Made by a program: the position numbers and the translations under genes
In this document: one piece after another, positions 1 to 6,313 of the stretch
Layout: the number at the start of each line of letters is the position of its first letter
Position numbering within the stretch: position 1 is the stretch's first letter
Origin: an uncultured bacterium
Lineage (GTDB): Bacteria; Planctomycetota; Phycisphaerae; Phycisphaerales; UBA1924
DNA length: 7,310 bases
Direction: 5' to 3'
Assembly: GCA_938003595.1 (NCBI GenBank)
Contig: CALKYH010000281.1
Coordinates: 1 to 7,310 of the forward strand
Notes under the pieces: generated by a model
Database searches by the model: none
Seen by the model: only the letters and a program-made list of their open reading frames with translations
Told to the model about the DNA's origin: nothing

Positions 1-1185
1 CCCTGCATCATCTTCCTCGACGAGATCGACGCCGTCGGCCGGCGGCGCGGCGGGGGCTTCACCACCGGCGGCCACGACGAGCGCGAGCAGACCCTCAACG
101 CCATCCTCGTCGAGATGGACGGCTTCGACTCCTCCGACCAGGTCATCGTCGTCGCGGCGACCAACCGCGCCGATGTCCTCGACCCCGCGCTGCTCCGCCC
201 CGGGCGCTTCGACCGGCAGGTCATCGTCCCGCTGCCCGACCTCAAGGGCCGGCTCGAGATCCTGCAGGTGCACGCCCGCAAGATCAAGCTCGGCCCCGAT
301 GTGGACCTGGGCCGCCTGGCGCGCAGCACCCCGATGTTCTCCGGCGCCGACCTGGCCGCCATCATCAACGAGGCCGCGATCTCCGCCACCATGCACGACA
401 AGGACTATGTCGAGCTGGACGACCTCGAGGAGGCGCGCGACAAGGTCAAGTACGGCCGCTCGCGGCGCAGCCATGTCGTCGAAGAGGACGAGCGCATCGC
501 CACCGCCTACCACGAGGCCGGCCACGCCGTCATCCAGGCGATCCTCCCCGGCGCCGACCCGCTCCACAAGGTCACCATCATCCCGCGCGGCCAGTTCATG
601 GGCGCCACTTTCAGCCTCCCCGAGAAGGACAAGCACGGCGTCGGGCTGAAGTGGATGCTCGCGACCATGCGCATGGTCTGCGGCGGGCGCATCGCCGAAC
701 TCCGCAAGACCGGCGACTCGTCCTCCGGCGCCGCGATGGACATCCAGCAGCTCACCACCATGGCCCGCGCCGCGGTGCTCGAGTGGGGCATGAGCGACCG
801 GCTGGGCTTCGTCCGTTACGCCGGGCAGGACAGCCGCGAGTCCTTCGTCCGCGAGCGCGAGTTCTCCGAGGAGACGGCGCGCCTCATCGACGAGGAGATC
901 CGGCGCTTCGCCGACGAGGCCTACCGCGACGCCGAGCAGCTCCTCAACGAGCGCTGGGACGCCGTAGTCCGGGTCGCCGAGGCGCTGCTCAAGTACGAGA
1001 CGCTGTCCGCCGACGAGGTGCAACGCCTGATCCGCGGCGAGGAGCTGACGCGCACCAGCGTGTCCGACCTGCTCGCCGCGGAGGCCCGCAAGAACCGCCC
1101 CGCGCCGCCGGCCGAGCGCCCCGCGCGACGGCCCGCCGACGACGGCAAGGACACCGGCCCGGGCCTGCTGCCCAGCCCCGCGTAA
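1..1185 (+). CDS. ftsH: ATP-dependent zinc metalloprotease FtsH, C-terminal part (5' end outside window)
   Basis: FtsH is a membrane-anchored hexameric AAA+ protease that unfolds and degrades membrane and short-lived cytosolic proteins. The frame is open from base 1 and gives 394 residues; the N-terminal membrane segments and Walker A motif lie upstream of the window. The fragment opens in Walker B (CIIFLDEIDAVGR, bases 4-42) and continues with the second region of homology, including the arginine-finger stretch GRFDR (202-216), then the AAA lid. The M41 peptidase domain has the zinc site HEAGH (511-525); the Asp at 739-741 in the AMDIQQ stretch matches the usual third zinc ligand. The partner motif GMSDRLG follows at 787-807. 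After the peptidase domain comes a Pro/Arg/Ala-rich, probably disordered tail of about 35 residues ending at a TAA stop. All catalytic residues visible here are intact. All four NAT codons in this fragment stand directly before a Val codon (see ACGT finding). Family assignment is very secure. Confidence 0.97.
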   Translation, partial: PCIIFLDEIDAVGRRRGGGFTTGGHDEREQTLNAILVEMDGFDSSDQVIVVAATNRADVLDPALLRPGRFDRQVIVPLPDLKGRLEILQVHARKIKLGPDVDLGRLARSTPMFSGADLAAIINEAAISATMHDKDYVELDDLEEARDKVKYGRSRRSHVVEEDERIATAYHEAGHAVIQAILPGADPLHKVTIIPRGQFMGATFSLPEKDKHGVGLKWMLATMRMVCGGRIAELRKTGDSSSGAAMDIQQLTTMARAAVLEWGMSDRLGFVRYAGQDSRESFVREREFSEETARLIDEEIRRFADEAYRDAEQLLNERWDAVVRVAEALLKYETLSADEVQRLIRGEELTRTSVSDLLAAEARKNRPAPPAERPARRPADDGKDTGPGLLPSPA

Positions 1186-1202
1186 CGCACGCGCAGGCGG
1201 CT

Positions 1203-1298
1203 CATCGCGAGCGATGTCATCGATGAATCGCGGCTAAGACTGGAACCGCGTCGCTGTCGCTGCGCATAGCGCCGGTTCAAGGGAACACTCCGTTCCCT
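1203..1298. other. Inverted-repeat-rich spacer downstream of ftsH
   Basis: Three successive inverted repeats lie in the spacer between ftsH and the small open frame. The first (1203-1233) is nested: CATCG/CGATG at 1203-1216, the perfect 10-base palindrome TCATCGATGA at 1217-1226, and an outer CGCGA/TCGCG pair at 1206-1210 and 1228-1232. The second pairs GAACCG (1243-1248) with CGGTTC (1273-1278), with a smaller CGCT/AGCG hairpin inside. The third is the hairpin at 1280-1298, listed separately. None has a T-tract. The segment could be the ftsH 3' end, a structured leader for the small frame, or a small RNA; the sequence alone does not decide. Confidence 0.4.
1280..1298. terminator. Perfect 7-bp hairpin, possible ftsH terminator
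   Basis: AGGGAAC (1280-1286) pairs perfectly with GTTCCCT (1292-1298) across a 5-base loop. It lies 95 bases after the ftsH stop and 49 bases before the small frame's ATG. No T-tract follows, so an intrinsic terminator is possible but not proven; it could equally be leader structure. Confidence 0.3.
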
Positions 1299-1332
1299 CA
1301 GCCCACATCGCTCACATCGCACAGCACAGAGA

Positions 1333-1338
1333 AGGGAG
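1333..1338 (+). promoter_or_regulatory. Ribosome binding site of the 56-codon frame
   Basis: AGGGAG, within an A/G-rich run at 1330-1340, sits 9 bases before the ATG at 1348. It is among the best Shine-Dalgarno matches in the window and is the main reason for taking the following small frame seriously. Confidence 0.45.
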
Positions 1339-1347
1339 AGATCGATC

Positions 1348-1518
1348 ATGCGGCGCCGCCTGACGACGATGATCCCCGTCGCGTCGCTGCAGCCCACGCC
1401 GATCTCGGCGGCGCTCGTCGCTGTCGAAGCGATCCCTCATCAGCACTGTCGCCGCTCGCCGCGCACAACCTGTCGACTCCCGGCCCCGTCGACTCCCTCC
1501 GACCGGGGCCGATCCTGA
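1348..1518 (+). CDS. Possible small protein, 56 aa, unknown function
   Basis: This open frame runs from ATG at 1348 to TGA at 1516-1518. I do not recognise the product. It begins MRRRLTTMIPVASLQPTP and continues with a short apolar stretch (SAALVAVEA), so the first 28 residues loosely resemble a signal peptide: three Arg, then mostly apolar residues, though with several Pro. The rest is Arg/Pro/Ser-rich with two Cys (34 and 42). For it: the strong ribosome binding site and codons 1-24 all ending in G or C, like the neighbours. Against it: third-position GC falls after codon 24, the last third overlaps a strong hairpin at 1481-1511, and no family resemblance is visible. It could be a real small secreted protein, a decayed gene start, or chance. 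Confidence 0.33.
   Translation: MRRRLTTMIPVASLQPTPISAALVAVEAIPHQHCRRSPRTTCRLPAPSTPSDRGRS
1472..1497. repeat. Short direct repeat GTCGACTCCC x2
   Basis: GTCGACTCCC occurs at 1472-1481 and again at 1488-1497, six bases apart. The repeats overlap the left arm and loop of the hairpin at 1481-1511. This may be local slippage or part of the terminator structure. Confidence 0.4.
1481..1511. terminator. Strong GC hairpin between converging reading frames, probable terminator of the DUF167 gene
   Basis: CGGCCCCG (1481-1488) pairs with CGGGGCCG (1504-1511). The stem extends inward by TCG/CGA with one bulged C at 1503, giving an 11-bp stem and an 8-base loop. On the minus strand it begins 7 bases after the DUF167 stop, the usual place for a terminator. 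There is no T-tract on either strand. On the plus strand it lies inside the last codons of the 56-codon frame. Confidence 0.5.
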
Positions 1519-1827
1519 TCACGGTCCGGCCGCCGAGGCGCCAAGGAGCGCCCGGCGCGCCCGGGCCGTGTCGACGCCCGTCGCCCGAAGTGTTTTCTCA
1601 GCGCTGGAAGGTCCGGAAACCAATTCCACATCGCGCTCGCGGACGCCCAGGGCCGACGCAAGAAGCGCCGCGATCGCCCGGTTCGCCCTCCCGCCCTCCG
1701 GCGGCGCGCTCACACGGACCTTGAGCCGATCCCCCAGCGCCCCCGCGATCTCGTCGCGCCGGGCGCCGGGAACCGCTTTCACGCGGATCAGGACGCCCCC
1801 CGCGCCGTCATCGGCGATGATCTCCAT
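1519..1827 (-). CDS. DUF167 / YggU-family protein, 102 aa
   Basis: This is a small, probably cytosolic protein of the conserved DUF167 (YggU) family, whose biochemical role is not established. Family signs are the N-terminal beta-strand stretch IRVKAVPGARRDEI (residues 14-27), the hallmark LKVRVSAPPEGGRAN (35-49), the helix AIAALLASALGV, and VELVSGPSSAEKTLR (67-81). Length fits the family (about 75-110 residues). The ATG at 1825-1827 starts just before the domain; the frame stays open far upstream only because it is antisense to the next gene. No clear Shine-Dalgarno sequence is seen, and an in-frame GTG lies 6 codons upstream, so the start is less certain than the family. It is transcribed divergently from the gene at 1939, and its TGA abuts the TGA of the 56-codon frame. 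Confidence 0.88.
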   Translation of the reverse strand: MEIIADDGAGGVLIRVKAVPGARRDEIAGALGDRLKVRVSAPPEGGRANRAIAALLASALGVRERDVELVSGPSSAEKTLRATGVDTARARRALLGASAAGP

Positions 1828-1898
1828 CCCGACCAGACTACGCACAACCGCGGACCCACGCCGCCGGTAGAACCCCTGTCCAGCGCGCGTCGTACACT

Positions 1899-1916
1899 TC
1901 GGGGGACCAGCCCCGA
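1899..1916 (+). promoter_or_regulatory. Leader hairpin upstream of the TIGR03790-like gene
   Basis: TCGGGG (1899-1904) pairs perfectly with CCCCGA (1911-1916) over a 6-base loop, ending 2 bases before the purine-rich ribosome binding region. It may be an operator or a leader structure affecting translation start. No promoter upstream can be named with confidence. Confidence 0.25.
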
Positions 1917-1917
1917 C

Positions 1918-1931
1918 GAGAGGAGCGAAGG
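1918..1931 (+). promoter_or_regulatory. Ribosome binding region of the TIGR03790-like gene
   Basis: GAGAGGAGCGAAGG offers two Shine-Dalgarno-like cores, AGGAG (13 bases from the ATG) and GAAGG (7 bases from it). This supports the start at 1939. Confidence 0.5.
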
Positions 1932-1938
1932 CATCGGT

Positions 1939-3414
1939 ATGTGGAGGGCGGCGATCCAGCACGCGGCGCTGTGGGCATTGACGCTCCGGGCGGTCGCATT
2001 CGCCGGCGCGCCGCAGGGCCTCACGCCCGACCGCGTCATGATCCTCTACAACTCCGCCAACGCCGAGTCGCTGGCGGTCCGCGACCTCTACCGCGCGGCG
2101 CACCCCGATGTCACGCTCGAGCTCGACCTCAACAACCCCAACCTCACCCCCGGCACGAGCTTCACCCGCTCGCAGTACCAGAACCGGGTCCGCGGCCCGC
2201 TGCTCGACTATCTGGCCGGGACCGACCAGTTCGGCGTGCCCCTGAGCCAGCGCGTCATCTGCATCGTCACCACGCGAGGCCTCCCGGCGCGCATCAACGG
2301 CACCAGCGAGTTCGACGCCGGCAGCAGCTGGGCCTCCCTCGAATCCGAGCTCTCCCTTGTGCAGCAGGACCTCGAAGGCGCCGGCACGGCGAACCTGCCG
2401 TTCCACTACAGCGGCGTCATCGACAACCCCTACCACACGCAGCTCAACCAGCCCATCGACGGCTACTCCCGCGCCGCCATCGCCTCGCCCCGCACCTTCC
2501 AGTACTTCTCGCAGGGCGCGTGGCGACTGGCCGGCCTGACGCCCGGCGACATGTACCTGGTCGTCCGCGTGGACGCCGCGCCCAGCGACGGCGCGACGGC
2601 GCTCGACAACATCGCCGCCCTGCTCGAACGATCCGCTGATCCGGTCGTCGATGTCTGCGAGTCGCAGGTCCTGCTCGATGAGTACGGCTGCGCCGACCAG
2701 CTCGACGACGACGGCTTCACCTCCCTCTTCCCCGGCGCCGACGACTTCGGCCTCACCCGGCAGGCGCTCGAGTCCGGCGGGTTCTCCGTCACCCACGACC
2801 AGACCACCAACTGGATCGAGTTCGGCGAGCTGCCCGACGCCCGGCCCCTCGTCGTCTTCGCCACCTACGGCGAGAACCACGACATCGAAAGCTGCGGCGA
2901 CGACCCGCCCGGCGACGGCGATTACTTCGCCGACTACGCCTACGCGCCCGGCGCCATGCTCATCACCTACGAGTCCTTCAACGGCAACAGCATCCACGAT
3001 GGCACGCCCCGCCAGGGCCAGGCGCAGGCGCTGGACTTCCTCGCCGCGGGCGGCACATTCACCATCGGCCACGTCCGAGAGCCGTTCACCTTCGCCATCC
3101 CCGACATGCTCTACCTGTCGCAGAACATGCTGCTCAACGGCATGAGCTTCGCAGAAGCGGCGTACAGCGCGATGCCCGGCCTCTCCTGGCAGACAACCCC
3201 CATCGGAGACCCGCTGGCGCGCGTCTCCCTCGTGGCCGGTCAGCTCGACCTCGACGCCGACGGCGATGTGGACAACGACGACCTCTACGCCTTCGAGCTC
3301 GCCCCCGCGGATGTGGACTGCGACGGCGACATCGACGCCGACGACCGCCTGCACCTGCAGAACGCGCTCCGCACCGGCGAGGTCGCCGACATGCTCTCCT
3401 CCCGCCTGCCCTGA
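1939..3414 (+). CDS. TIGR03790-like secreted protein with C-terminal dockerin/EF-hand-like repeats, 491 aa
   Basis: The protein resembles the uncharacterised TIGR03790 family; as I recall, that family was defined by its co-occurrence with exosortase-type sorting systems. Matching signs, in order: MILYNSANAESLAVRDLY near the N-terminus (from residue 34); the Y-x6-P pattern after SFTRSQYQ; VICIVTTRGLPARI (cf. the family's LTRGVPLRI); YLVVRVDAAPSDGAT (cf. LVTRLDGPT); GHVREPFTF; and SWQTTPIGDPLARV near residue 420. A likely signal peptide covers residues 1-22 with AFA|GA as cleavage site; an Arg interrupts its core. Residues 439-448 and 460-469 are two DxDxDGDxDxxD calcium-binding loops like type I dockerin or EF-hand repeats. 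No PEP-CTERM anchor is visible. It holds the window's only ACGT (3071-3074). It converges with glmM, with 13 bases between stops and no hairpin there. Catalytic function, if any, is unknown. Confidence 0.87.
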   Translation: MWRAAIQHAALWALTLRAVAFAGAPQGLTPDRVMILYNSANAESLAVRDLYRAAHPDVTLELDLNNPNLTPGTSFTRSQYQNRVRGPLLDYLAGTDQFGVPLSQRVICIVTTRGLPARINGTSEFDAGSSWASLESELSLVQQDLEGAGTANLPFHYSGVIDNPYHTQLNQPIDGYSRAAIASPRTFQYFSQGAWRLAGLTPGDMYLVVRVDAAPSDGATALDNIAALLERSADPVVDVCESQVLLDEYGCADQLDDDGFTSLFPGADDFGLTRQALESGGFSVTHDQTTNWIEFGELPDARPLVVFATYGENHDIESCGDDPPGDGDYFADYAYAPGAMLITYESFNGNSIHDGTPRQGQAQALDFLAAGGTFTIGHVREPFTFAIPDMLYLSQNMLLNGMSFAEAAYSAMPGLSWQTTPIGDPLARVSLVAGQLDLDADGDVDNDDLYAFELAPADVDCDGDIDADDRLHLQNALRTGEVADMLSSRLP

Positions 3415-3427
3415 GCGCTCCCCTTCA

Positions 3428-4891
3428 TCACAGCGTGGCGACCACGCCCTCGGCCTCGTCGAGCAGAGCGCGGGCCAGGTCCGCGTCGCCGGCCTCGGCG
3501 ATCAGGCGCATGATCGGCTCGGTGTTGCTCGCCCGCACATGCAGCCACGCGCCGTCGGCGCCGCCGAACCGAGTCCCGGGAGCGAAGTCCACACGGACGC
3601 CGTCCTGCCGGTCCACGCGATGCTCCTTGAACCGCGCCGCGATGGCCTCGCCCGCGGCCTTGGCCAGGCCCTCGCGCACCGGCGCCTTGCGCTTCTCGAT
3701 GACATAGCCCGGCGTCCGCGCCGCCAGCGACGACACCGAGACCCCATCCCGCGCCATGATCGCCAGCGTCAGCGCCATCGCCGACAGGCTGTCGCGGATC
3801 ATCGCGACCTTCGGCCAGATCACTCCGCCGTTGCCCTCGCCGCCGATCGGGCAGCCCTCGCGCAGCATCGCGCTCGCGACATTCGCCTCCCCCACCGCCG
3901 TCCGCGCCACCCGCGCGCCGAACTGCGGCGCGATGTCGTCGATCATGCGGCTGGTGGACAGGTTCGCCGCCACGCACGCCCCGTGCGTTCCCGGCAGCAC
4001 GGCCATCGCCGCGATCGCCAGGGTGTGCTCCTCCCCGATGTAGCGCCCGTGCTCGTCGATGATCGCCAGCCGATCCGCGTCCGGGTCCTGCGCAAAGCCC
4101 GCGTCGGCCCGGTCCCTCGACACCCGCCCGCACAACTCCGTCAGATGCTCGCGAGTCGGCTCCGGCGGGTGCGGGAACACGCCGGAGGCGTCGGCGTGCA
4201 GATGCGTCAGCTCGCAGCCCAGCGCCGCCAGCAGCAGCCGCGCGCCCTCCACGCCGCTGGCGTTCACCGAGTCCACCACCACGCGGAACCGCTGCGCCTT
4301 GATCCGTTCGATCGGGCAGATCGCCTCCAGCGCCTCCAGCACGCGCTCCACATGCGTCGCGGCGCCGCAGGTGTCTGCTTCCACGCTGCCCGGCGTCGCC
4401 GACTCGGCTCCGGCCCCCGCCCCAGCTCCGGCGCGGAAGCGATCGATGATCTTCTGGGCATCCTCCGCCGCGGGAGCGCGGCAGCGCCCCTTGGCGCCCT
4501 CGCTCAGCGCCAGCGCCTTGAGCCCGTTCCACTGCGCCGGGTTGTGGCTCGCCGTCAGGACCAGCCCGCCATCGGCGCCGTGATGCTCCACCATCACCGC
4601 CACCGTCGGGGTCGTCGCCACGCCCAGATCGATCACATGCGCCCCGGCCTCCGCCAGCGCCTGCGCCGCCGCGCCGAGCAGCGCCTCGCCGCCGGCCCGC
4701 CCGTCGCGCCCCAGCACGACCGTGATCGCCTCGCGCCCGACCCGCTCGCGCAGCCATCCCGCGAACGCCCGCGCGAACCGCGCCGCGACCTCCGGCGTCA
4801 TCGTCTTGCCCACGATGCCGCGGCAGCCGCTGACCGAGAGCATCAGCGCCGCGTCGTCCGAACCGCCGCCGTTGAGAAACCTCGTCTGCAT
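3428..4891 (-). CDS. glmM: Phosphoglucosamine mutase, archaeal GlmM-like phosphohexomutase, 487 aa
   Basis: An alpha-D-phosphohexomutase; most likely converts glucosamine-6-phosphate to glucosamine-1-phosphate for UDP-GlcNAc and thus cell-envelope synthesis. The fold's marks are in order: N-terminal SVSGCRGIVG (19-28); phosphoserine loop TASHNP with Ser115; metal loop DPDADR (269-274); sugar-specificity loop GGEGNGG (350-356); and phosphate-binding loop RASNTEP (453-459). The NLSTSRMIDDIA stretch and GEGNGG rather than GEQSGH resemble the archaeal-type GlmM/phosphomutase group more than E. coli GlmM, so phosphomannomutase or phosphoglucomutase activity cannot be excluded. A low-complexity Ala-Gly run (154-162) sits in the linker after domain 1. 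The ATG at 4891 lacks a Shine-Dalgarno but has a -10-like box 6 bases upstream; an in-frame Met17 (4843) would start closer to the conserved domain. It follows the HD-GYP gene by 31 bases. Confidence 0.92.
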   Translation of the reverse strand: MQTRFLNGGGSDDAALMLSVSGCRGIVGKTMTPEVAARFARAFAGWLRERVGREAITVVLGRDGRAGGEALLGAAAQALAEAGAHVIDLGVATTPTVAVMVEHHGADGGLVLTASHNPAQWNGLKALALSEGAKGRCRAPAAEDAQKIIDRFRAGAGAGAGAESATPGSVEADTCGAATHVERVLEALEAICPIERIKAQRFRVVVDSVNASGVEGARLLLAALGCELTHLHADASGVFPHPPEPTREHLTELCGRVSRDRADAGFAQDPDADRLAIIDEHGRYIGEEHTLAIAAMAVLPGTHGACVAANLSTSRMIDDIAPQFGARVARTAVGEANVASAMLREGCPIGGEGNGGVIWPKVAMIRDSLSAMALTLAIMARDGVSVSSLAARTPGYVIEKRKAPVREGLAKAAGEAIAARFKEHRVDRQDGVRVDFAPGTRFGGADGAWLHVRASNTEPIMRLIAEAGDADLARALLDEAEGVVATL

Positions 4892-4897
4892 CCGCGC

Positions 4898-4925
4898 AGG
4901 ATAGCGGGGCGCCCGGCGCGGTCTA
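4898..4925 (-). promoter_or_regulatory. Candidate promoter for a leaderless glmM transcript
   Basis: On the minus strand TAGACC (4925-4920, 4/6 to the sigma70 -35) and TATCCT (4903-4898, 4/6 to -10) are 16 bases apart. The -10 box ends 6 bases before the glmM ATG, where transcription would start at about the A of ATG. The -35 box overlaps the HD-GYP stop codon. In GC-rich DNA such matches are not common by chance, but the evidence is weak. Confidence 0.27.
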
Positions 4926-6266
4926 GGCCGCCTTCGCGCCGGTCCAGGGCGCCTCGGCCGGCGCCACGACGCCCAGCTCCCAGTCGGCCGCCTCGCCCAG
5001 ATCGATCACCGACTCGGGCCCGGCGATCCGGGGCGAGACCGTCACGATGCGCACCAGGGGTCGCTCGGTCCGGTCCAGGTTCGCCGCCTCGACCACCGCG
5101 CGCCGCCCGTCCGACAGCCGCACAAAGCTGCCCACCGGGAACAGCCCGATGGCCGACGCCAGCGCCTTCGCGCCCTCGCGGCAGAACCGGCCCTGCGCCG
5201 CGCTCCGGATGATCTCCGCCAGCGCGTCGTGCGGGCGCTTGGTCGCCGCCCGGTACGGCCGGTCCGACGCCGCGGCGCAGTAGGCGTCCGCCAGCGCCAG
5301 GACCTTGGCGTGATCGGCGATCGCCCGCCCACGCAGGCCGAAGGGATATCCGGAGCCGTCCTCCCGCTCGTGGTGCTGCAGGATGGCCCGCAGCGCCGCG
5401 GCGGGGGCGCCCTTCATGCCGTCGAGCATCCCCACGCTCAGCGCCGGGTGCCGGCGCACGCGGTTGATCGTGATCTCATCGAGCAGGTCGTCGTCGAGGC
5501 GCAGGCGGGGCGACAGCGCGCTCATGCCGCAGTCCGCGAAGAGGCCCGCGAACCCCGCGATCCGCACATCGGACTCGTCCCACCCGAGCCGCGCCCCCAG
5601 CGCCATGGAGACCACGGCGCACGAGAAGGCGTGCCCGGGCAGGTAGTCCTCGTGGCTCTCGCGCGGCACGGCCAGCGCCGGGAAGCGGCGCGGCGCCAGG
5701 CGCAGCAGCGCCAGCAGTTCGTCCAGCAGGCCCATCGGCTCGGCCGGCGCCACCGTGTCGCCGTTGGCCAGAGAGGCGTACATCGCGCGGCAGCGCTCGA
5801 TCGCGCCCGCGCGCCATCGCGCCGGGGCGAGCGCCTCCACCGGCCAGTCGGCGCCCTCGCCGCTGCGGATCATGACATTCGACAGGATCGGGTCGGCGCC
5901 CTTGTCCACGCGCAGCGGCAGCGCCTCCCAGCGCGCCGCGCGCTCGCCGGCGATGCGCTCCGCCTCGCGCAGCGACTTCCGGCGCGCCGCGCTGGCCTCC
6001 ACCACCACGCCGCCGGGCTCGATCCGCGCCAGGATGCGCGCCTCGGTCGGCGCCTCCAGCTCGGCCCGGGCCGCATCGCGCAGGGCACGCTTGGATTCGA
6101 TCGGGTACCCCACGAACACCTGCCCGCGCTGCTCGCGCAGGCGCGCGATCTGCTCCGCCGACAGCGCATCGCCCCGCGCGGCGAGCTTGGCGCCGTGCCG
6201 GGAGTACAGCGACCGCGACAGGCGTTGCCCCGCCTTGAGGACACGGATATCGAGCGCTTGGGCCAT
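4923..6266 (-). CDS. HD-GYP domain protein with degenerate HD motif, 447 aa
   Basis: HD-GYP proteins are usually c-di-GMP phosphodiesterases. An N-terminal segment (4-52: VLKAGQRLSRSLYSRHGAKL, then a Leu-rich helix) resembles the small domain often preceding HD-GYP modules; a charged linker follows to about 200. The HD-GYP domain spans about 205-375. Kept are His212, His273, His298-His299, the HHEREDGSGYPFGLRG signature (298-313) and Asp327 with SDRPYR. The HD motif itself reads FADCGM (243-248) instead of the usual HDxGK: Asp245 remains, His is Ala244, Lys is Met248. A C-terminal FPVGSFVRLSDGRRAVV (376-392) matches the tail common to such proteins. No membrane segment or receiver domain is seen. 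Start is set by a GGAGG 10 bases upstream; the frame is open 22 codons further without support. It may be an enzyme with altered metal site or a c-di-GMP sensor. Confidence 0.9.
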   Translation of the reverse strand: MAQALDIRVLKAGQRLSRSLYSRHGAKLAARGDALSAEQIARLREQRGQVFVGYPIESKRALRDAARAELEAPTEARILARIEPGGVVVEASAARRKSLREAERIAGERAARWEALPLRVDKGADPILSNVMIRSGEGADWPVEALAPARWRAGAIERCRAMYASLANGDTVAPAEPMGLLDELLALLRLAPRRFPALAVPRESHEDYLPGHAFSCAVVSMALGARLGWDESDVRIAGFAGLFADCGMSALSPRLRLDDDLLDEITINRVRRHPALSVGMLDGMKGAPAAALRAILQHHEREDGSGYPFGLRGRAIADHAKVLALADAYCAAASDRPYRAATKRPHDALAEIIRSAAQGRFCREGAKALASAIGLFPVGSFVRLSDGRRAVVEAANLDRTERPLVRIVTVSPRIAGPESVIDLGEAADWELGVVAPAEAPWTGAKAA

Positions 6267-6276
6267 GGATCGGGAG

Positions 6277-6281
6277 CCTCC
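6277..6281 (-). promoter_or_regulatory. Ribosome binding site fixing the HD-GYP start
   Basis: The minus strand carries GGAGG, 10 bases before the ATG at 6266-6264. It decides against the upstream in-frame ATG at 6332, which would add 22 residues without family resemblance. Confidence 0.65.
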
Positions 6282-6290
6282 GAGAACCTC

Positions 6291-6313
6291 ATCGGCCTTC
6301 CGGGGCCGCCGAT
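6291..6313. promoter_or_regulatory. Inverted repeat in the HD-GYP/queD-like divergent spacer
   Basis: ATCGGC (6291-6296) and GCCGAT (6308-6313) are perfect inverted copies 11 bases apart, upstream of the HD-GYP ribosome binding site. GCCGATTC, found at 6308-6315, recurs at 6369-6376 near the queD-like promoter region. This could be an operator for a regulator of both genes, or a leader hairpin. The rest of the 139-base spacer (6267-6405) shows no other clear element apart from the -10 box. Confidence 0.3.

Noticed and set aside
1868..1898. Weak promoter TAGAAC / TACACT before the TIGR03790-like gene
   Set aside because: Only 3/6 and 4/6 matches with a 19-base spacer; not distinguishable from chance.
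1828..3354. Long minus-strand open frame running in phase into the DUF167 gene
   Set aside because: It is antisense to the TIGR03790-like gene, is Val/Gly/Glu-rich with no family resemblance, and the DUF167 domain begins only at the ATG at 1827. Such antisense frames are expected in GC-rich coding DNA.
3415..3427. Terminator between the converging TIGR03790-like and glmM genes
   Set aside because: The 13-base gap and its flanks show no convincing inverted repeat or T-tract.
3285..4757. 490-codon minus-strand open frame in another phase of glmM
   Set aside because: Gly/Arg/Ala-rich translation typical of a shifted frame; the glmM frame holds all family motifs.
3266..5212. 648-codon plus-strand open frame
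   Set aside because: Arg/Pro/Ala-rich, antisense to glmM and HD-GYP, with no recognisable domain; a shadow of genes with clear catalytic motifs.
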